Positions 33,954 through 44,962 of a stretch of 64,000 nucleotides of DNA are shown here, piece by piece. The stretch covers positions 62,001 through 126,000 of the forward strand of contig OZ025845.1 in assembly GCA_964019425.1 (NCBI GenBank), written 5' to 3'. This DNA is from Flectonema sp. DT1601 (Eukaryota; Euglenozoa; Diplonemea; Diplonemida; Diplonemidae). The notes under the pieces were generated by a model. It did no database searches. It was given only the letters and a program-made list of their open reading frames with translations, and was not told the DNA's origin. A program made the translations under genes and the position numbers. Every line of letters begins with the position of its first letter. Positions within the stretch are counted from its first letter, which is position 1.

Positions 33954-34092
33954 AACTATTCAGATAAAGCCTTATATTTTGTTGAACACAGACAGTATTA
34001 CTGGAGCACAGGAACAAACAGAAAAAAACATTTTGACATATGGCTCTTAATCTGAATAGTTTCTTCTCCGACTTTCGTCGGTGCAAAAAAGC
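33954..34092 (+). repeat. Repeat family 2, copy c (poly(A)-tailed structured repeat)
   Basis: The clearest copy. AACTATTCAGAT (33954-33965) is the exact complement of ATCTGAATAGTT (34050-34061). The hairpin CCGAC-TTTC-GTCGG follows, then GTGC and an A-rich tail interrupted by GC. It shares CTTATATTTTGTTGA and GGCTCTTAATCTGAATAG with the 27.7-kb copy. Loop sequences vary while stems are kept, as expected for a folded RNA. Confidence 0.7.
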
Positions 34093-34384
34093 AAAAAAAA
34101 TAAAAGGGTGTGAGTATTTCTGCACGCAGAATTATCTGAGAGTACAGCCACAAGTAATTAAAGAAAAAAAAAAAGGAGGAAATTAATACAAAAAAGAGAA
34201 ATAAAAAATCTTGCATTTAACTGCCAATATCATCACTGGGAAAGTATCGCAGCGTGGAGAACAAATAAATGGTGTTGAAGTTTTTTTTTTTTTTTTTTTT
34301 TTTTTGAATTGATTGAAAACAAGCTAGAGAATCGAAAGCTCACTGAGTCTCGTTATAAATAACGATAAGCTATGAATCCTCACT

Positions 34385-34416
<32 letters not shown>

Positions 34417-35080
34417 GGTCACTTTGCTTGGCAACAAACTATTCTTATCCATTTCAAGCCAAGAATAGGCTCCACACTAACAACCAAACGTTGGCTACCA
34501 AACCATGATAACCACGGACAATCATCACACCAATCAGTAAAGAGTTGCTGCAAAAAAAAACACCTAATAAGGGGATTGAACTTGAGAGGAAATTTAAAAA
34601 AAAAAAAAAAAAAAACGTCGACGTTCGGTTCTACGCGCCTCACTGGGCGGGAACAACGTCATGAAATCAACACATCGAAACAAAACGAGGAGCAAGCCAC
34701 GTAAGAGAAGCCAGACAATCGAAAGAAAGACAGTTACACTGAGTGCACACTGAGACCCCACAGGGACCTTTCTTCATGCCTTAAAGCATAAGGATCAATA
34801 TCCGCCAACAGCAACTACCAAAAAACTAATTAAATTAAAATAGAACATAAGGGCACCACTAATTATACTTCTACATGGGTAACCCTGACTGCAATATAAA
34901 AAAAAAAAAAATTAAAAAAAAAACTAAAATAAAAAAAATCAAAATTGTATGCTTATTCCTCTACGCAGTGTCTTAATTGATATGATGACACACAGCAGAA
35001 TAAAATAAAACAAAATAAAAAAACAGTACACAAGTCAAACCTATACCAGTGGGATCAGTATTGTCTGACTGTGTTGAATG

Positions 35081-35112
<32 letters not shown>

Positions 35113-35427
35113 CAGAAGTACTCTAAAAACATCACAGCAAGGCAAAAAATAATGAAAGTGTGCTATCGTCAATGAAGTGCGTAACGCGAATTAAACAGCG
35201 ATATTTCTATATTAAAAAAGAATGTAAACACACAAACAATGGGGGATTCAAAAAAAAAAAAATCAGTACCTCATTAAGCTGCATTATCAAAAATAACTTA
35301 ACGTTTTTTGTATACATTAAGTTTTAAACGCTTTATCCAACAATAGGAGAACGCAACCAAACTTACACATCAGAAATATAAATACAACCAGGTATTAATT
35401 ATTATCAGTATTAGTATTACTGTATTT

Positions 35428-35475
35428 ATTTATTTACGAAGCCTAGGAAGCCAAAAGCCAGGAAAAGCTCAACAG
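35428..35475 (-). mobile_element. 48-bp retroposon tail (repeat family 1, copy d) with 14-bp target-site duplication
   Basis: GTATTACTGTATTT lies at 35414-35427 and again at 35476-35489, bracketing 48 bases. On the minus strand these read CTGTTGAGCTTTTCCTGG, then CTTTTGGCTTCCTAGGC, TTCGTAAATAAAT. The same bases end the 3551 copy. A strongly 5'-truncated insertion primed at an A/T site explains the structure well. Confidence 0.75.
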
Positions 35476-35855
35476 GTATTACTGTATTTTTTCTTTGTGT
35501 GTATTCTACTTTCTTGAAGTCCGAGGATGACAACAAATAAAAAAAGAAAAAAAAAAAAAAAAAAGGAGGTAAAATATGAGACTGAGGGAGCGCACACATC
35601 TTAACCAGTAAAAAAAACTAATAAAAAAAAAAACATCATTTTTCCGCGTGGGAATGAAAAGGTACGCTATTAACCCTAATAACAAACAAAATAAGAGGAA
35701 AGACTGGCACTACAAAACTCTATTTAGATTGTACTTAACAATAGTAATATCGAAAAGGGAAAGAAAAAAAAAAAAAAAAAAAAAAAAAAAAGCGTTGCAA
35801 TTATCCATTCACATATAGCGCTATGGCTAAATGTCTCTGGTGTTTGTATCTGGTT

Positions 35856-35887
<32 letters not shown>

Positions 35888-36308
35888 GGAAATGTCAAAA
35901 AGTTCCTTTTGGGAAAAAATGCTTAGCATAACTCAAACAGGAAGGTAATAACCTAATGACTACAACGTTTTGTATGTTTGTTTGTTGGATTTTTTTTGAT
36001 CTGTAAAATTATTAGTAAAAAAAAAAAAAAAAAAAAAAAAAGTTAAACACAGAGGACAACATCTAGGTTTGTAGCAACAAGAAAAATGTTGAAACCAACC
36101 AAATTAAAAACAGCTATCTCAAAGAAGAAATAGCAAAACAAATATGTCTGAAGCTGTCATCGTTATCAGTAACAAGAGTAACAGCGAAGAGCACGAATCC
36201 GACAAAAAAAAAAAAAAAAAAAAAGCTTTCAAAATTTCGTTGGTATTTTCGTCTTGCTCAGTTCGCCTACTATAGCTTAACAAGCATATAGGATTTCTTT
36301 TTTTTTTG

Positions 36309-36339
<31 letters not shown>

Positions 36340-36988
36340 ATTTTCTTTTTTGTATCAATAAGTTCTATTCAGTATTATGATGGTTTCTTTGATCATACTC
36401 AGGGGGAAGACAACCCCCATGGAGAGAGATTCTGATCCACCCCAATAAAAGACTGAATTGTCTACCTGGTATTATTTCTAAATGCTCACAGGGAAAAAAA
36501 AAAAAGGTCCACCAGTAAAGCAAATTAAAAAAAAAAAAAAAAAAAATCTCAGACTCGAAGGACTACAGCAGTATAGTTGTTGGAGCCCATTCGTTTAAGC
36601 TAACCAACGATAGCAAGTACGCACCGGTTTTCCTTCGACTAAATTTATAAAAAAATAACGCAAAGATAATTCGACAACACACACAACACACTCTGAAGAC
36701 ATCAACAACACACACATCCTGACACTCATTACATATTCATGTCACTTTATTAGTTCTTTTTTTTATTTTATTTTTTTTCTTGTTCGAGACTAAACCGAAA
36801 AATGACTAATTTTATCTTTTCTTAAAAAGAAATAATTTATTCGAATCGAGAAGGAAGGAAGAATAAGCTGTTCCCTCTTTTTTTTTTTTTTTTTTTTTTT
36901 CAACTTTATGGAATCCAAAAAAAAAAAGGTTGTAGAAGTGTTGGTAGTAAACAATGGGTGAAAAGTTCTTCCTTTTTTTTTGATTCGG

Positions 36989-37023
<35 letters not shown>

Positions 37024-37937
37024 TCTACCCATCGTTATCAGGCTACATAATAATAGCACATGGGTAGACAATTATTTATTTATTTATTAATTACCAACCT
37101 CGTATACGGACTAGAAAAAAACGTAATGTAAAATGCACGTTTATTATCGACATACTGAATGCGTGATCTGAGAAAACATGGTCAGATGGTCTAACAAAAG
37201 AAATAACATTATGTTTTTTTTTGTTTCGGAAACGAAAAAACTAAAAAAAAAAAAATGACAAAAAACACGCAAGTATCAGCATCTTATCAAGTCTAAATAA
37301 GACGTGTGATTTGAGTTGATTTTTTTTTTTTTTCTTTTTTTTTTCTGAAAGATTTGAATTGAGACCCAAAGAAAATATTTTAAACCTTAAAAAATAGTTT
37401 CAGTTGATAAAAAAAAAAAAAAAAAAAAAAAAAAAACATAACAAAAAAAAAAAAAAATAGAGTAATTTCACTTCTTTTATCGAGCACTAGTTGCGCCAAG
37501 ACAACCTTGTGACAATGTAGATGCATGCAGGTACACCCCTAATAATGCTTATTGTATACAGCAACAAATACGATCAATTCAACATACAAAAAGGATCGGG
37601 AAGTGTACCGCTAACTTTGCACAGTGAATAAAGTTGGTGAACAAAAGGGCGTGATAATGTTAGACAGTAATCAAGTCCATCAGACCACCGAGTGTCGGTT
37701 AGGTAGACACTCAAAGAGTACCGGGTGGCTCTTCTGAGGGTCCCCAATACTGCGGTAGACGAAAGAACCTAATCCCATAATGTAGTAAGGAAAAAAACAC
37801 TACGCACTCAGATTCTATGCACGCACACTGGCACTGTATATATATTTTTTTTTTTTTTTTTTGTCTCTTAAAACTTTTTTTTTCACTAATTTCGCAAGCA
37901 GAGTACCCTTGCTTCGTCAGTTTACGGGAATATAAAT

Positions 37938-37970
<33 letters not shown>

Positions 37971-37975
<5 letters not shown>

Positions 37976-38025
37976 AAAGGAAAGGAAAGGAAAGGAAAGG
38001 AAAGGAAAGGAAAGGAAAGGAAAAG
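37971..38025. repeat. (AAAGG)n microsatellite after a poly(A) run
   Basis: Ten or more AAAGG units directly follow an A run of about 30. It probably grew from the edge of the A run by slippage. I do not read it as telomeric. Confidence 0.9.
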
Positions 38026-40175
38026 GGAATTTAACAGAGTTGAATTTTACACCGCTACGTAGAAGGGAGAGAACACCGTTGGAATGAAGCACACAAAACG
38101 GCTGTCCAAAACAGAAAAAAAAAAAAAAAAAAAAAAAAAAGACAGGAACAAGAAACCTAAAAACATTGTAGCATAATAGCTCCACACAAGTAGGAGATAC
38201 CGCATCTCTATAAAAAAAATGTTTTAAAAAGAAAAACAACGGGTTCCATTACAGACATAAGTCAATAGAAAGTAGACAAAAAACAAGTGCCAAGAAAATA
38301 CATCCACAACAATGCTGGATACCCTAAGGTTACATATTAACCACGGATTCCGTTCAGGGAGCAGAACGTTTTCTATCTCCAATCCAAAACACCAACTCAC
38401 ATGTGCTATTCAAGGTAAGGGAGAAAAGGTACTAAAAAAAAAACTGTAGAAAGAGGAGATACAGACAGCATTAAAAATAGGCATTGGTGTAGTTACTGCG
38501 GGAAGGAAAAAAAAAAACAAGAAAAACGGAAAACAAATTTTTCGAAAATGCGGCAGCGCAAATGTAACTTTTACCTTTTTGTAGCCTCTTCAAACGCACT
38601 CCGTTTAGCAAGTATGCAGCGATTAGAAATGACGACGCACGGATTGTCGAAGGTGTAGTGTAAGAGGTTGAAAAGATTATAAGCAAGAGAGAAAAAAAAG
38701 AAAGGAAAAAATCTGTGAATTTAACTGTAACTCTTAACAACTACACAACGTCAAGAATAGAACTGCTATCCCTTTGACAACAGATATAACAAAACGAACT
38801 TCACATGGTCAAAGTTCCCTAAACTGCAATGAAAGGAAAAAAAAAACCAGAAAAAAAAGTAACTTACAGATTCCATTTGACATAATAAAGATGTTTCTTA
38901 CTTGCACTTCAGGTTGCCCACTAAAGAGGTACCAACAGTTACTAGTTAACATGGCTGCCAAAAAATGGAAATATTGAAAGACAACAATAAAAGACGCACG
39001 TCAGACACTGTAACGGTGACTTACAATAATAGCCAAAAAAAAAAAAAAAAAGGAAAAGGGAACATTCTGGTGGTCGCAATTACAAAAAAGTGAAATTCGT
39101 TTATATAACAGCGGCATTACAAAAAACAAATTCAATTTTAGTAGTTCCTAACAATGAAAATATGATAGGACAGAATTGCAACTATCCTTTTACTACACTG
39201 CTTATACGCAGTGGGAATTCAAGCCTGTTGAGACGCAGTCTCTTGCTTGAGAGAGGTTGTAAGAGACACAGATAAACTATGCTGTGGTTTAAAAAAAACC
39301 GTGTCAATGTCCAATAAGAAATAAAAAAAAAATAAAAAATAATAATAATCAAGCGTGAAGATCTAAGGCTTTTCAGTTTGGAGAGGCTAGTTGAAAAGTT
39401 TTTTATAAAGCAATTGCCATAACAAGCTATATAAAAAAAAAAAAAAAACGGAATATAAACGTTACAGCATCCTGGTGGTTTACACTCCAAGGTACTCCCA
39501 AAAACACTCTTTTTATACTTTCCTGCGTGAAAGCAGGAAATTACAAAGTAAAATAAACCTACTTTTTAATTTTCCAACTCCCGTCACTTTTTTTTTTATA
39601 TGACAAGAGACAATAAAAGAATCGCTCATCTGTCTTCTGCTAACAAATTTTTAAATCATAAAAAAAACAAAAAAAAAAAAAAAAAAAAAAAAATTCCAAA
39701 GACAGACGTGACATAGCATCAGGGGGTTACTACGGAAAAAAAATCAAATCATAAACGGAAACGGAAACATTTTTTTTTTAAAATAAACCATACTCCCTTT
39801 ATCACAGCGGGTAATTTCATTTAAATGAAACATAAGGAAGTTCATCACAGACGGTATTCAATTTAATTATATTATTGTTTAATCATCCGACTCATGCTTT
39901 CAGACAACAAAAACTCCCAAAAGGGTCAACAATTAGTAAAATCACCACCTGCTTTTTATGTTCACACGTGTGCAAAAAAGAAAACCAAAAAAAAAAAAAA
40001 AAAAAAGCGTAAACATGAATTAACGAAAATTGTGGGGTAATGAGGGGGGTATGTATGTTCGATTTTTTTTGTAAAAATTACAACTGGTGTTTGCATTATG
40101 AAAAAAAAACATAAAAGATAATTTAGCATACAGTGACTAAGGGTGATGAGGGGGTGGACTTGCAAGACTTTCCCC

Positions 40176-40206
<31 letters not shown>

Positions 40207-41232
40207 GGACCTTAACTTCTCAAAGGTCACAACAATTGCAGGAAGCAGAAACACACCTGTAAACGCAGTCACATCTCTTTTACAAGGTACGCTGAAGCGG
40301 AAGGAAAAAAAAAAAAAAAAAAAAAAACTTACACCATTGTATATTTTGCGTGCAAAGCGGAAGGCTGCTTTTTTAGATACCACAAGTATCTGCTCTGAAC
40401 CTTTGAAAAGGGGATAGCGGGAAAAAAAGAAAAAAAAAAGAAAACTATTTGCTAACATGCTGCATATTTCTTTTTTCACTTTGAACCTTGGTGTTATTGT
40501 TGTTGTTGTTCTTTTTTTTTTTTTTTTTTTTTTTCCCTTAAATTGTTGTAATTTATTTTTTCTTTTTCAAAGAGAATAATAAAAAGAAATTCTTTTCGTT
40601 GAGTTAAATCTCAACAGTTTATTTTATTTTATTTTTTATTGTTTAACCATGAAAAATGTCTTTTTTAAAAAAAAGAAAAAAAAAGAATAGAAAAAAATAT
40701 TTTCCCTGTGTAAAAAACCAGGCTAAAAACCCCCCCCCCCCCCTCGCGACAACAACACGATTTTGGGGAAACATTCCCAAAGGATATAACTCAGCCTAAT
40801 ATTGATCTCAAAAGTGAATTTGATTTTTTTTTTTTTTCCGCTACTCCATCCCACGAAGTAAGGAAAAATATAACTCAAAATATCTCTAACCAATACAAGC
40901 CTTGTAGTATCGCAATCTCATAAAAAAAAAAAAAAAATAAATAAAATAAAAAAGTTCTCCGAAAAAGGAGACAATTCAACTCAACAGTAATAAACCAAAA
41001 CTACTTTTTTTTTTTTTTTTTTTTTTCGTAACAACGATGAGGCTGATGTGACTTCTCACCAACTATGATAACTGAAGCCTCACAATAGCAATTAATCTAA
41101 ACAGTTGTTTGTTGTACTGCCTGTGATCATCAAATGATCATCAGGTTCACAAGTCTTATTGTAGTCTTGTTGTATAAAGTTGATTAATACGACTACTTTT
41201 TTATTAAAGACATTTCTTTATTTAGACGTGTC

Positions 41233-42471
41233 TCACGCGTAGACTTCGAGTCGTGCAGTTATCATAGCTCCACACTGAGGACAGCTGGTTAGGTCTGGAG
41301 CACATGATGAACAAACGACAAGGTGTCTACATGGTTGCAGAACAGTATTCTTAGTACCTGTAAAACACGTCTGACAGGCTGCTCCAGAGGCCTTTGGCGA
41401 TTCTTCAAGATCCGCAGAAAGACCACAAGTTTGAAGCACATCAGAGCTACTCTGAATGGAAGACGTTTCTACTCTGCACACACGAGATGTTCTTCCCTTC
41501 GCGTTTTTAGGACTCATCCGAGGTGACGGAAGCTGATGTGGTTTACCAGAAACAGTACAAAAAGGAGGAGCAGTTCTTAGACTCTTTCTACAAGCAGGAC
41601 ACTCACCATAATTACATCCAGAACTTCGGCTATTTGGTGTGAGTGGGATGCTTCCTGTCTCTGATGTCGCAGCTGACATTGGTCGAGAATTGCAAGCTGA
41701 CGTTGGAGGTCGATCAGCACCACAAACTTTACACTGCTTTGCATATTTTTGTTTTGTATTGAGAAAACAACATGCTCCACATTCCCATCTTGGTGGAAGT
41801 ACTGCAACTATACTACTGGAACAAGATAGAGTTGGAGTAGAGGGTTCAGAATGAATGGTTCCAGGTGGAAGCATAGTTGCTGAATTCCAAGTTGGATCAT
41901 TCTGTTCACCGCTACTCGTCTGACTTCTGATGTCGTGTTCACCTTCAATGTAGTCAGTTATGATGTGAAGTCTAGAAGTGATAATACATATCGTCATTGA
42001 ACTACTTTTATATTCATTACAATGTTTACACTTTGGTGTTGCAGTCACTTCAATGTTGTATGAGATGGCTGCTCTACAACAAAGTCTTTCAAGTTGACTG
42101 GAGATATCTTCAGCTACAACTCTCGACAGAGATATTATTAATTGATCATCAGCATCAGTCAGATGAAGAGTTTCAATTTCAGGGGTCTCCTCAACGAGTG
42201 AAATCCCATCTATTCGTTTTACCCACCTCCCAGATTCGAAAAGTTCGAGTTGCCTCCACTTACAAACACTAAGCTGTATATCAGTACCTCCCAAAGACAT
42301 AAAGCTCAACGTATCTCCTCTTGACTCTGCCGCAGATATCGCTGCTTCTGGTGGCTGCTGTGATTCCACCATGCCACTACTCGCTATACTTCCTTTCTTT
42401 TGCTGAACAAACGCACTGACTTTGCTGCTTTTTGCCTTCTTAACGACGTCCCTTGAACCGGATGCACCCAT
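41233..42471 (-). CDS. RING-finger (IAP/MDM2-type) protein with RanBP2-type zinc finger; probable E3 ubiquitin ligase
   Basis: 412 residues. The start MGASGS fits an N-myristoylation signal (Gly2, Ser6), so membrane anchoring is plausible. The middle carries a RanBP2-type finger (RWECGACCFLNTKQ ... CKVCGADRP, about residues 228-255), a fold that in other proteins often binds ubiquitin or RNA. The C-terminus is a C3HC4 RING of the IAP/MDM2 type (CQTCF ... LQPCRHLVVCSSCA ... CPQCG, about 366-402), ending in a short hydrophobic tail as in E3 ligases that dimerise through it. A second Cys pair (CPACRKS) lies between. The rest is Ser/Pro-rich. An AATAAA hexamer follows the stop closely. The ATG is 24 bases after TCTCTCTCAG, and a leader exon probably lies further upstream (42588-42682). 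Substrate unknown. Confidence 0.85.
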   Translation of the reverse strand: MGASGSRDVVKKAKSSKVSAFVQQKKGSIASSGMVESQQPPEAAISAAESRGDTLSFMSLGGTDIQLSVCKWRQLELFESGRWVKRIDGISLVEETPEIETLHLTDADDQLIISLSRVVAEDISSQLERLCCRAAISYNIEVTATPKCKHCNEYKSSSMTICIITSRLHIITDYIEGEHDIRSQTSSGEQNDPTWNSATMLPPGTIHSEPSTPTLSCSSSIVAVLPPRWECGACCFLNTKQKYAKQCKVCGADRPPTSACNSRPMSAATSETGSIPLTPNSRSSGCNYGECPACRKSLRTAPPFCTVSGKPHQLPSPRMSPKNAKGRTSRVCRVETSSIQSSSDVLQTCGLSADLEESPKASGAACQTCFTGTKNTVLQPCRHLVVCSSCAPDLTSCPQCGAMITARLEVYA

Positions 42472-42935
42472 TTTATGTGGTGGTGGTTTTGGGGGCTGAG
42501 AGAGAGAAATAGAAATAGTAATAAAACATTAAAATATTCAACTAAAAAAAAAAGTAAGTAATAAGGTCAAACTGAGAAATTGCTTACAGAATTCCCGCGG
42601 CATTTTTCTTCTTCCACTCTTCTCTTTTCTCAACTAGCTTTCCCCAGCTAGAATTCCTTACGGAATTTTTGTTCTTTGGTACCTAAAAAATGTGAAGACA
42701 ATTAATTCCAATTATAAAAAATAATTATAACAGTTAGTAAAAGTATGCAGCAATCCTTGTCCAATCCAGTAGTTTGGGGGCCTAATGAAATATGAGACAA
42801 CTTGAAACCGCTGGTTGCCATGTTAAGAGACTAACAGTTGACATACACAAAACCCCATATGTGCTGTCGAATATGTGATTTAAATGTCTCAAACAGGTTG
42901 TGTATAAAACCGAATTAATTTTGTACAGTAGGAGA
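42472..42935. other. Spacer between RING gene and the unknown gene
   Basis: Holds the RING gene's candidate leader exon and intron (42496-42682) and, at its upstream end, a candidate last exon of the unknown gene (42782-42863). The rest is A/T-rich with no recognised feature. Confidence 0.5.
42496..42587 (-). other. Candidate 92-bp intron in the 5' leader of the RING gene
   Basis: Begins GTAAGC and ends in a long pyrimidine tract with CTCTCTCAG, a strong match to GT-AG introns. Splicing would join a 95-base leader exon (42588-42682, itself preceded by TTTTTTAG) to the exon holding the ATG. The leader has one long open frame, but it does not stay in phase with the RING protein, so I treat it as untranslated. 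Confidence 0.5.
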
Positions 42936-42939
42936 CTAC
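42864..42939 (-). other. Candidate 76-bp intron near the end of the unknown gene
   Basis: Begins GTAGTC and ends TTCGACAG. Phases match (exon 1 ends with two bases of a codon; the next exon opens with one), and the downstream frame stays open to a TAG at 42782. It has the same length as the proven channel intron. It is not required, because the unspliced frame also ends cleanly. Confidence 0.4.
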
Positions 42940-43862
42940 CATGTTTTCGGAACTCTACGAACTTCACAAGACAATCCTGGGGGTAGTGAAGTAATAGAAA
43001 TAGTTGAATGCTGTGATGTTATCCATTGGGGTCTCCATTGTTCAGAGAGAAGACAAACATCACTATTTTGAGCGTCTCTGTCGAGAGATATCAGAACTCT
43101 ATCAGAATGTAATGCTAACCTAGTTAGTTCCTGATGAGGGAGATCCTTTCCAACTTTTTGAAGAACAAGTGCGATGGACTCTAACTCAACTAAGCGAATG
43201 GTCGGTACAACAACAGCTCTAGAGGTTCCACTGGATTGGATTTCTTCCATTGAACGCGTGAAGATCCCAAGAGATGATCTTACTGGCAGACCTTCTATTG
43301 CTGTTAGTGCTTTACATTCTCCTGGCTCTTCACTTTTATTAAGCATTTCTAATCCTGAAGTTATGGCATTGCTTACCCATGGTTGTAGACATCTCCAGTC
43401 TTTTGAAATATCAATTACATTCCCACTGTACCTCCACTCAAAGAGATCCCTGTGACCATCAAGAAGTAATAATAACTTTTCATTTCTTATGTGTGGTCGT
43501 TTTAATGATTGCGATGTCGTTGTTCGTTTTCTCTTTGTTGTTGAATGTACTTCACTTGACATATCATTCAACTCGTCGTCTACGTCTGTCCAGTTTATTG
43601 TTTTAGGCTTATGTTCAATGTCAATTTGTTGATATTCTTTTGAAAGGTCAACGTGTTCTAATACAATGCTGTTAAATATTAATTTAGTGTCATCCAAGAC
43701 AGTTCTTTCTGTTGGGATTAACACAACGTCTCCACATTCTTCTTTTTGAATAGAAGAGCACATCGTATACACTTCATTCATTCTGCCTCCAACAAGAGAA
43801 TCACAAAGAACTCCCCACAACGACGCAGCATTCGAAGCTGTTTTGTCTGGTCCTCGTGACAT
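42936..43862 (-). CDS. Protein of unknown function
   Basis: 308 residues if unspliced, from an ATG 12 bases after AAACTCAG. I recognise no domain. The N-terminal third is mildly acidic, followed by a basic patch (KRKRTTTSQSLKRPH, about 110-124) that could be a nuclear localisation signal. After it comes a more ordered-looking second half with aliphatic stretches (EKLLLLLDG, RLVELESIALVLQKVGK). No signal peptide or membrane segment is clear. The end may be spliced: a 76-bp GT-AG interval (42864-42939) would replace the final Trp and stop with a 27-residue end encoded at 42782-42863, giving 334 residues. Gene order places it between the RING gene and the LRR gene on the same strand. Confidence 0.7.
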   Translation of the reverse strand: MSRGPDKTASNAASLWGVLCDSLVGGRMNEVYTMCSSIQKEECGDVVLIPTERTVLDDTKLIFNSIVLEHVDLSKEYQQIDIEHKPKTINWTDVDDELNDMSSEVHSTTKRKRTTTSQSLKRPHIRNEKLLLLLDGHRDLFEWRYSGNVIDISKDWRCLQPWVSNAITSGLEMLNKSEEPGECKALTAIEGLPVRSSLGIFTRSMEEIQSSGTSRAVVVPTIRLVELESIALVLQKVGKDLPHQELTRLALHSDRVLISLDRDAQNSDVCLLSEQWRPQWITSQHSTISITSLPPGLSCEVRRVPKTW

Positions 43863-44962
43863 TTGTTTTAAGGACTGAGTTTGAGAAATGAAAAATTTTT
43901 TTCTTTTTTTTGAAAAGACCTGCCTTACAATTTTATTATAAGCAGCAAGTCACTTATAACAAACAGCGACATCTCAAAACAATAATAATTGTTGTTTTCC
44001 GGGGTAAAAAAACAAAAAAAAAATATCCTTCAACAGATATCCCTTACGCAAACCCGCCCTACTCATCGCGTTCCCATCAAAGTGACCACGCCAACGTGGC
44101 TACATCTTTTACTCACTCAAACAGAGCTCGATTTCTAGCACCAGCCGTGAATGACACTGCGGGAACGGTACGTCACAAAAACCAGCATTGTTGTGAGAAT
44201 TCTGTTGAAAGACAAGAGTGATAAAGTGCTTGTTAAATGTGAAAGTGATCTAAACATAAATACGATGAGAGTCACCTCACTTGCTGGTGTACATAGAAGA
44301 AAATATACATTTGTTTTGAACTGTTGAGGGAATAAATATGAATGTCTGCGTCTGGTGAACTTAATTAGATCTCACTCTCACTGAAGTAGCTAACAAAGTA
44401 TTCAAAAAGGTTTTGTGCTGATTATTACCAACAGGCTATCGGTTACCCCGCCCAAAGTGGTGCTGAATTCTTTCCAAAAACAAAAGACTTTTAAACGACC
44501 GTCTTACAGTCGGACTCGTCACACTAGAGAACTGAATGAACAATCAAAGCAACTCCGATACTTTAGGAGTCGAGGAGTGTTTGGGATGCGTCAGCAAGGC
44601 GACTGAGTCAACATGGTTTATTCATTTAATTACTTCATCAAACACTGAACTACTCTCTAACCAACTGATATGGCAAATATGTGCCACCCCAGTTCACTTT
44701 TAGGGAGTCCACTTATAAGATAGTGCACAGAATCACGATATGAAAGGAAAAGGTAATTAAAACAACACATCATTCCAAAAATAAAACGTGATTGATGTCC
44801 TTAACACTGAAAACACTGAAACAGAAAAACGGGGGATGAGGGACCGATGAAGGAAAACTTTGCTATCGTTAGGACAATATGTGGTATTAAACGCCACTTC
44901 TCATTTAATGGTTTTCAGAAATTCTTTAGAAACAAACAATCGACTCACTACCTTCTTAATGA
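43863..44962. other. Spacer with a truncated duplicate of the LRR gene's 5' end
   Basis: The first ~275 bases (43863-44138) hold the acceptor-like CTCAG for the unknown gene and otherwise nothing recognised. 44139-44622 is a near-exact copy of the sequence upstream of the LRR gene. 44623-44962 is the presumed 3' flank of the LRR gene and shows nothing else. Confidence 0.6.
44139..44622 (-). pseudogene. Truncated 5' end of a second ubiquitin-like/LRR gene
   Basis: Matches 47299-47793. Over the ~449 bases from CGTCAC to the end I find one difference. The copy includes the upstream region, the acceptor CTTTCAACAG, the ATG and the first codons (MLVFVTY), then an 11-base deletion, and homology stops after the ninth residue or so. 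The rest of that gene is absent, so this is a relic of a tandem gene copy and not a functional gene. Confidence 0.75.

Larger units (their letters stand above)
28598..41232. other. Gene-poor region with structured repeats
   Basis: About 12.6 kb with no gene I can support. It is made of A/T-rich DNA with frequent long A or T runs. Listed separately are a second copy of repeat family 3, a second copy of family 4, two strong hairpins near 30.8 and 31.0 kb, a (GA)n run, a full copy of repeat family 2, a 48-bp retroposon tail with target-site duplication, and an (AAAGG)n run. Frames such as 38471-38740 or 29798-30061 on the minus strand have biased composition and no recognisable domain. Confidence 0.6.

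Noticed and set aside
37971-38025. AAAGG repeats as a telomere
   Set aside because: Short, internal, attached to a poly(A) run, and unlike known telomere units.
42588-42682. 95-base open segment as a coding exon of the RING gene
   Set aside because: Its open frame is out of phase with the RING frame after splicing and contains no in-frame ATG; untranslated leader is the simpler reading.
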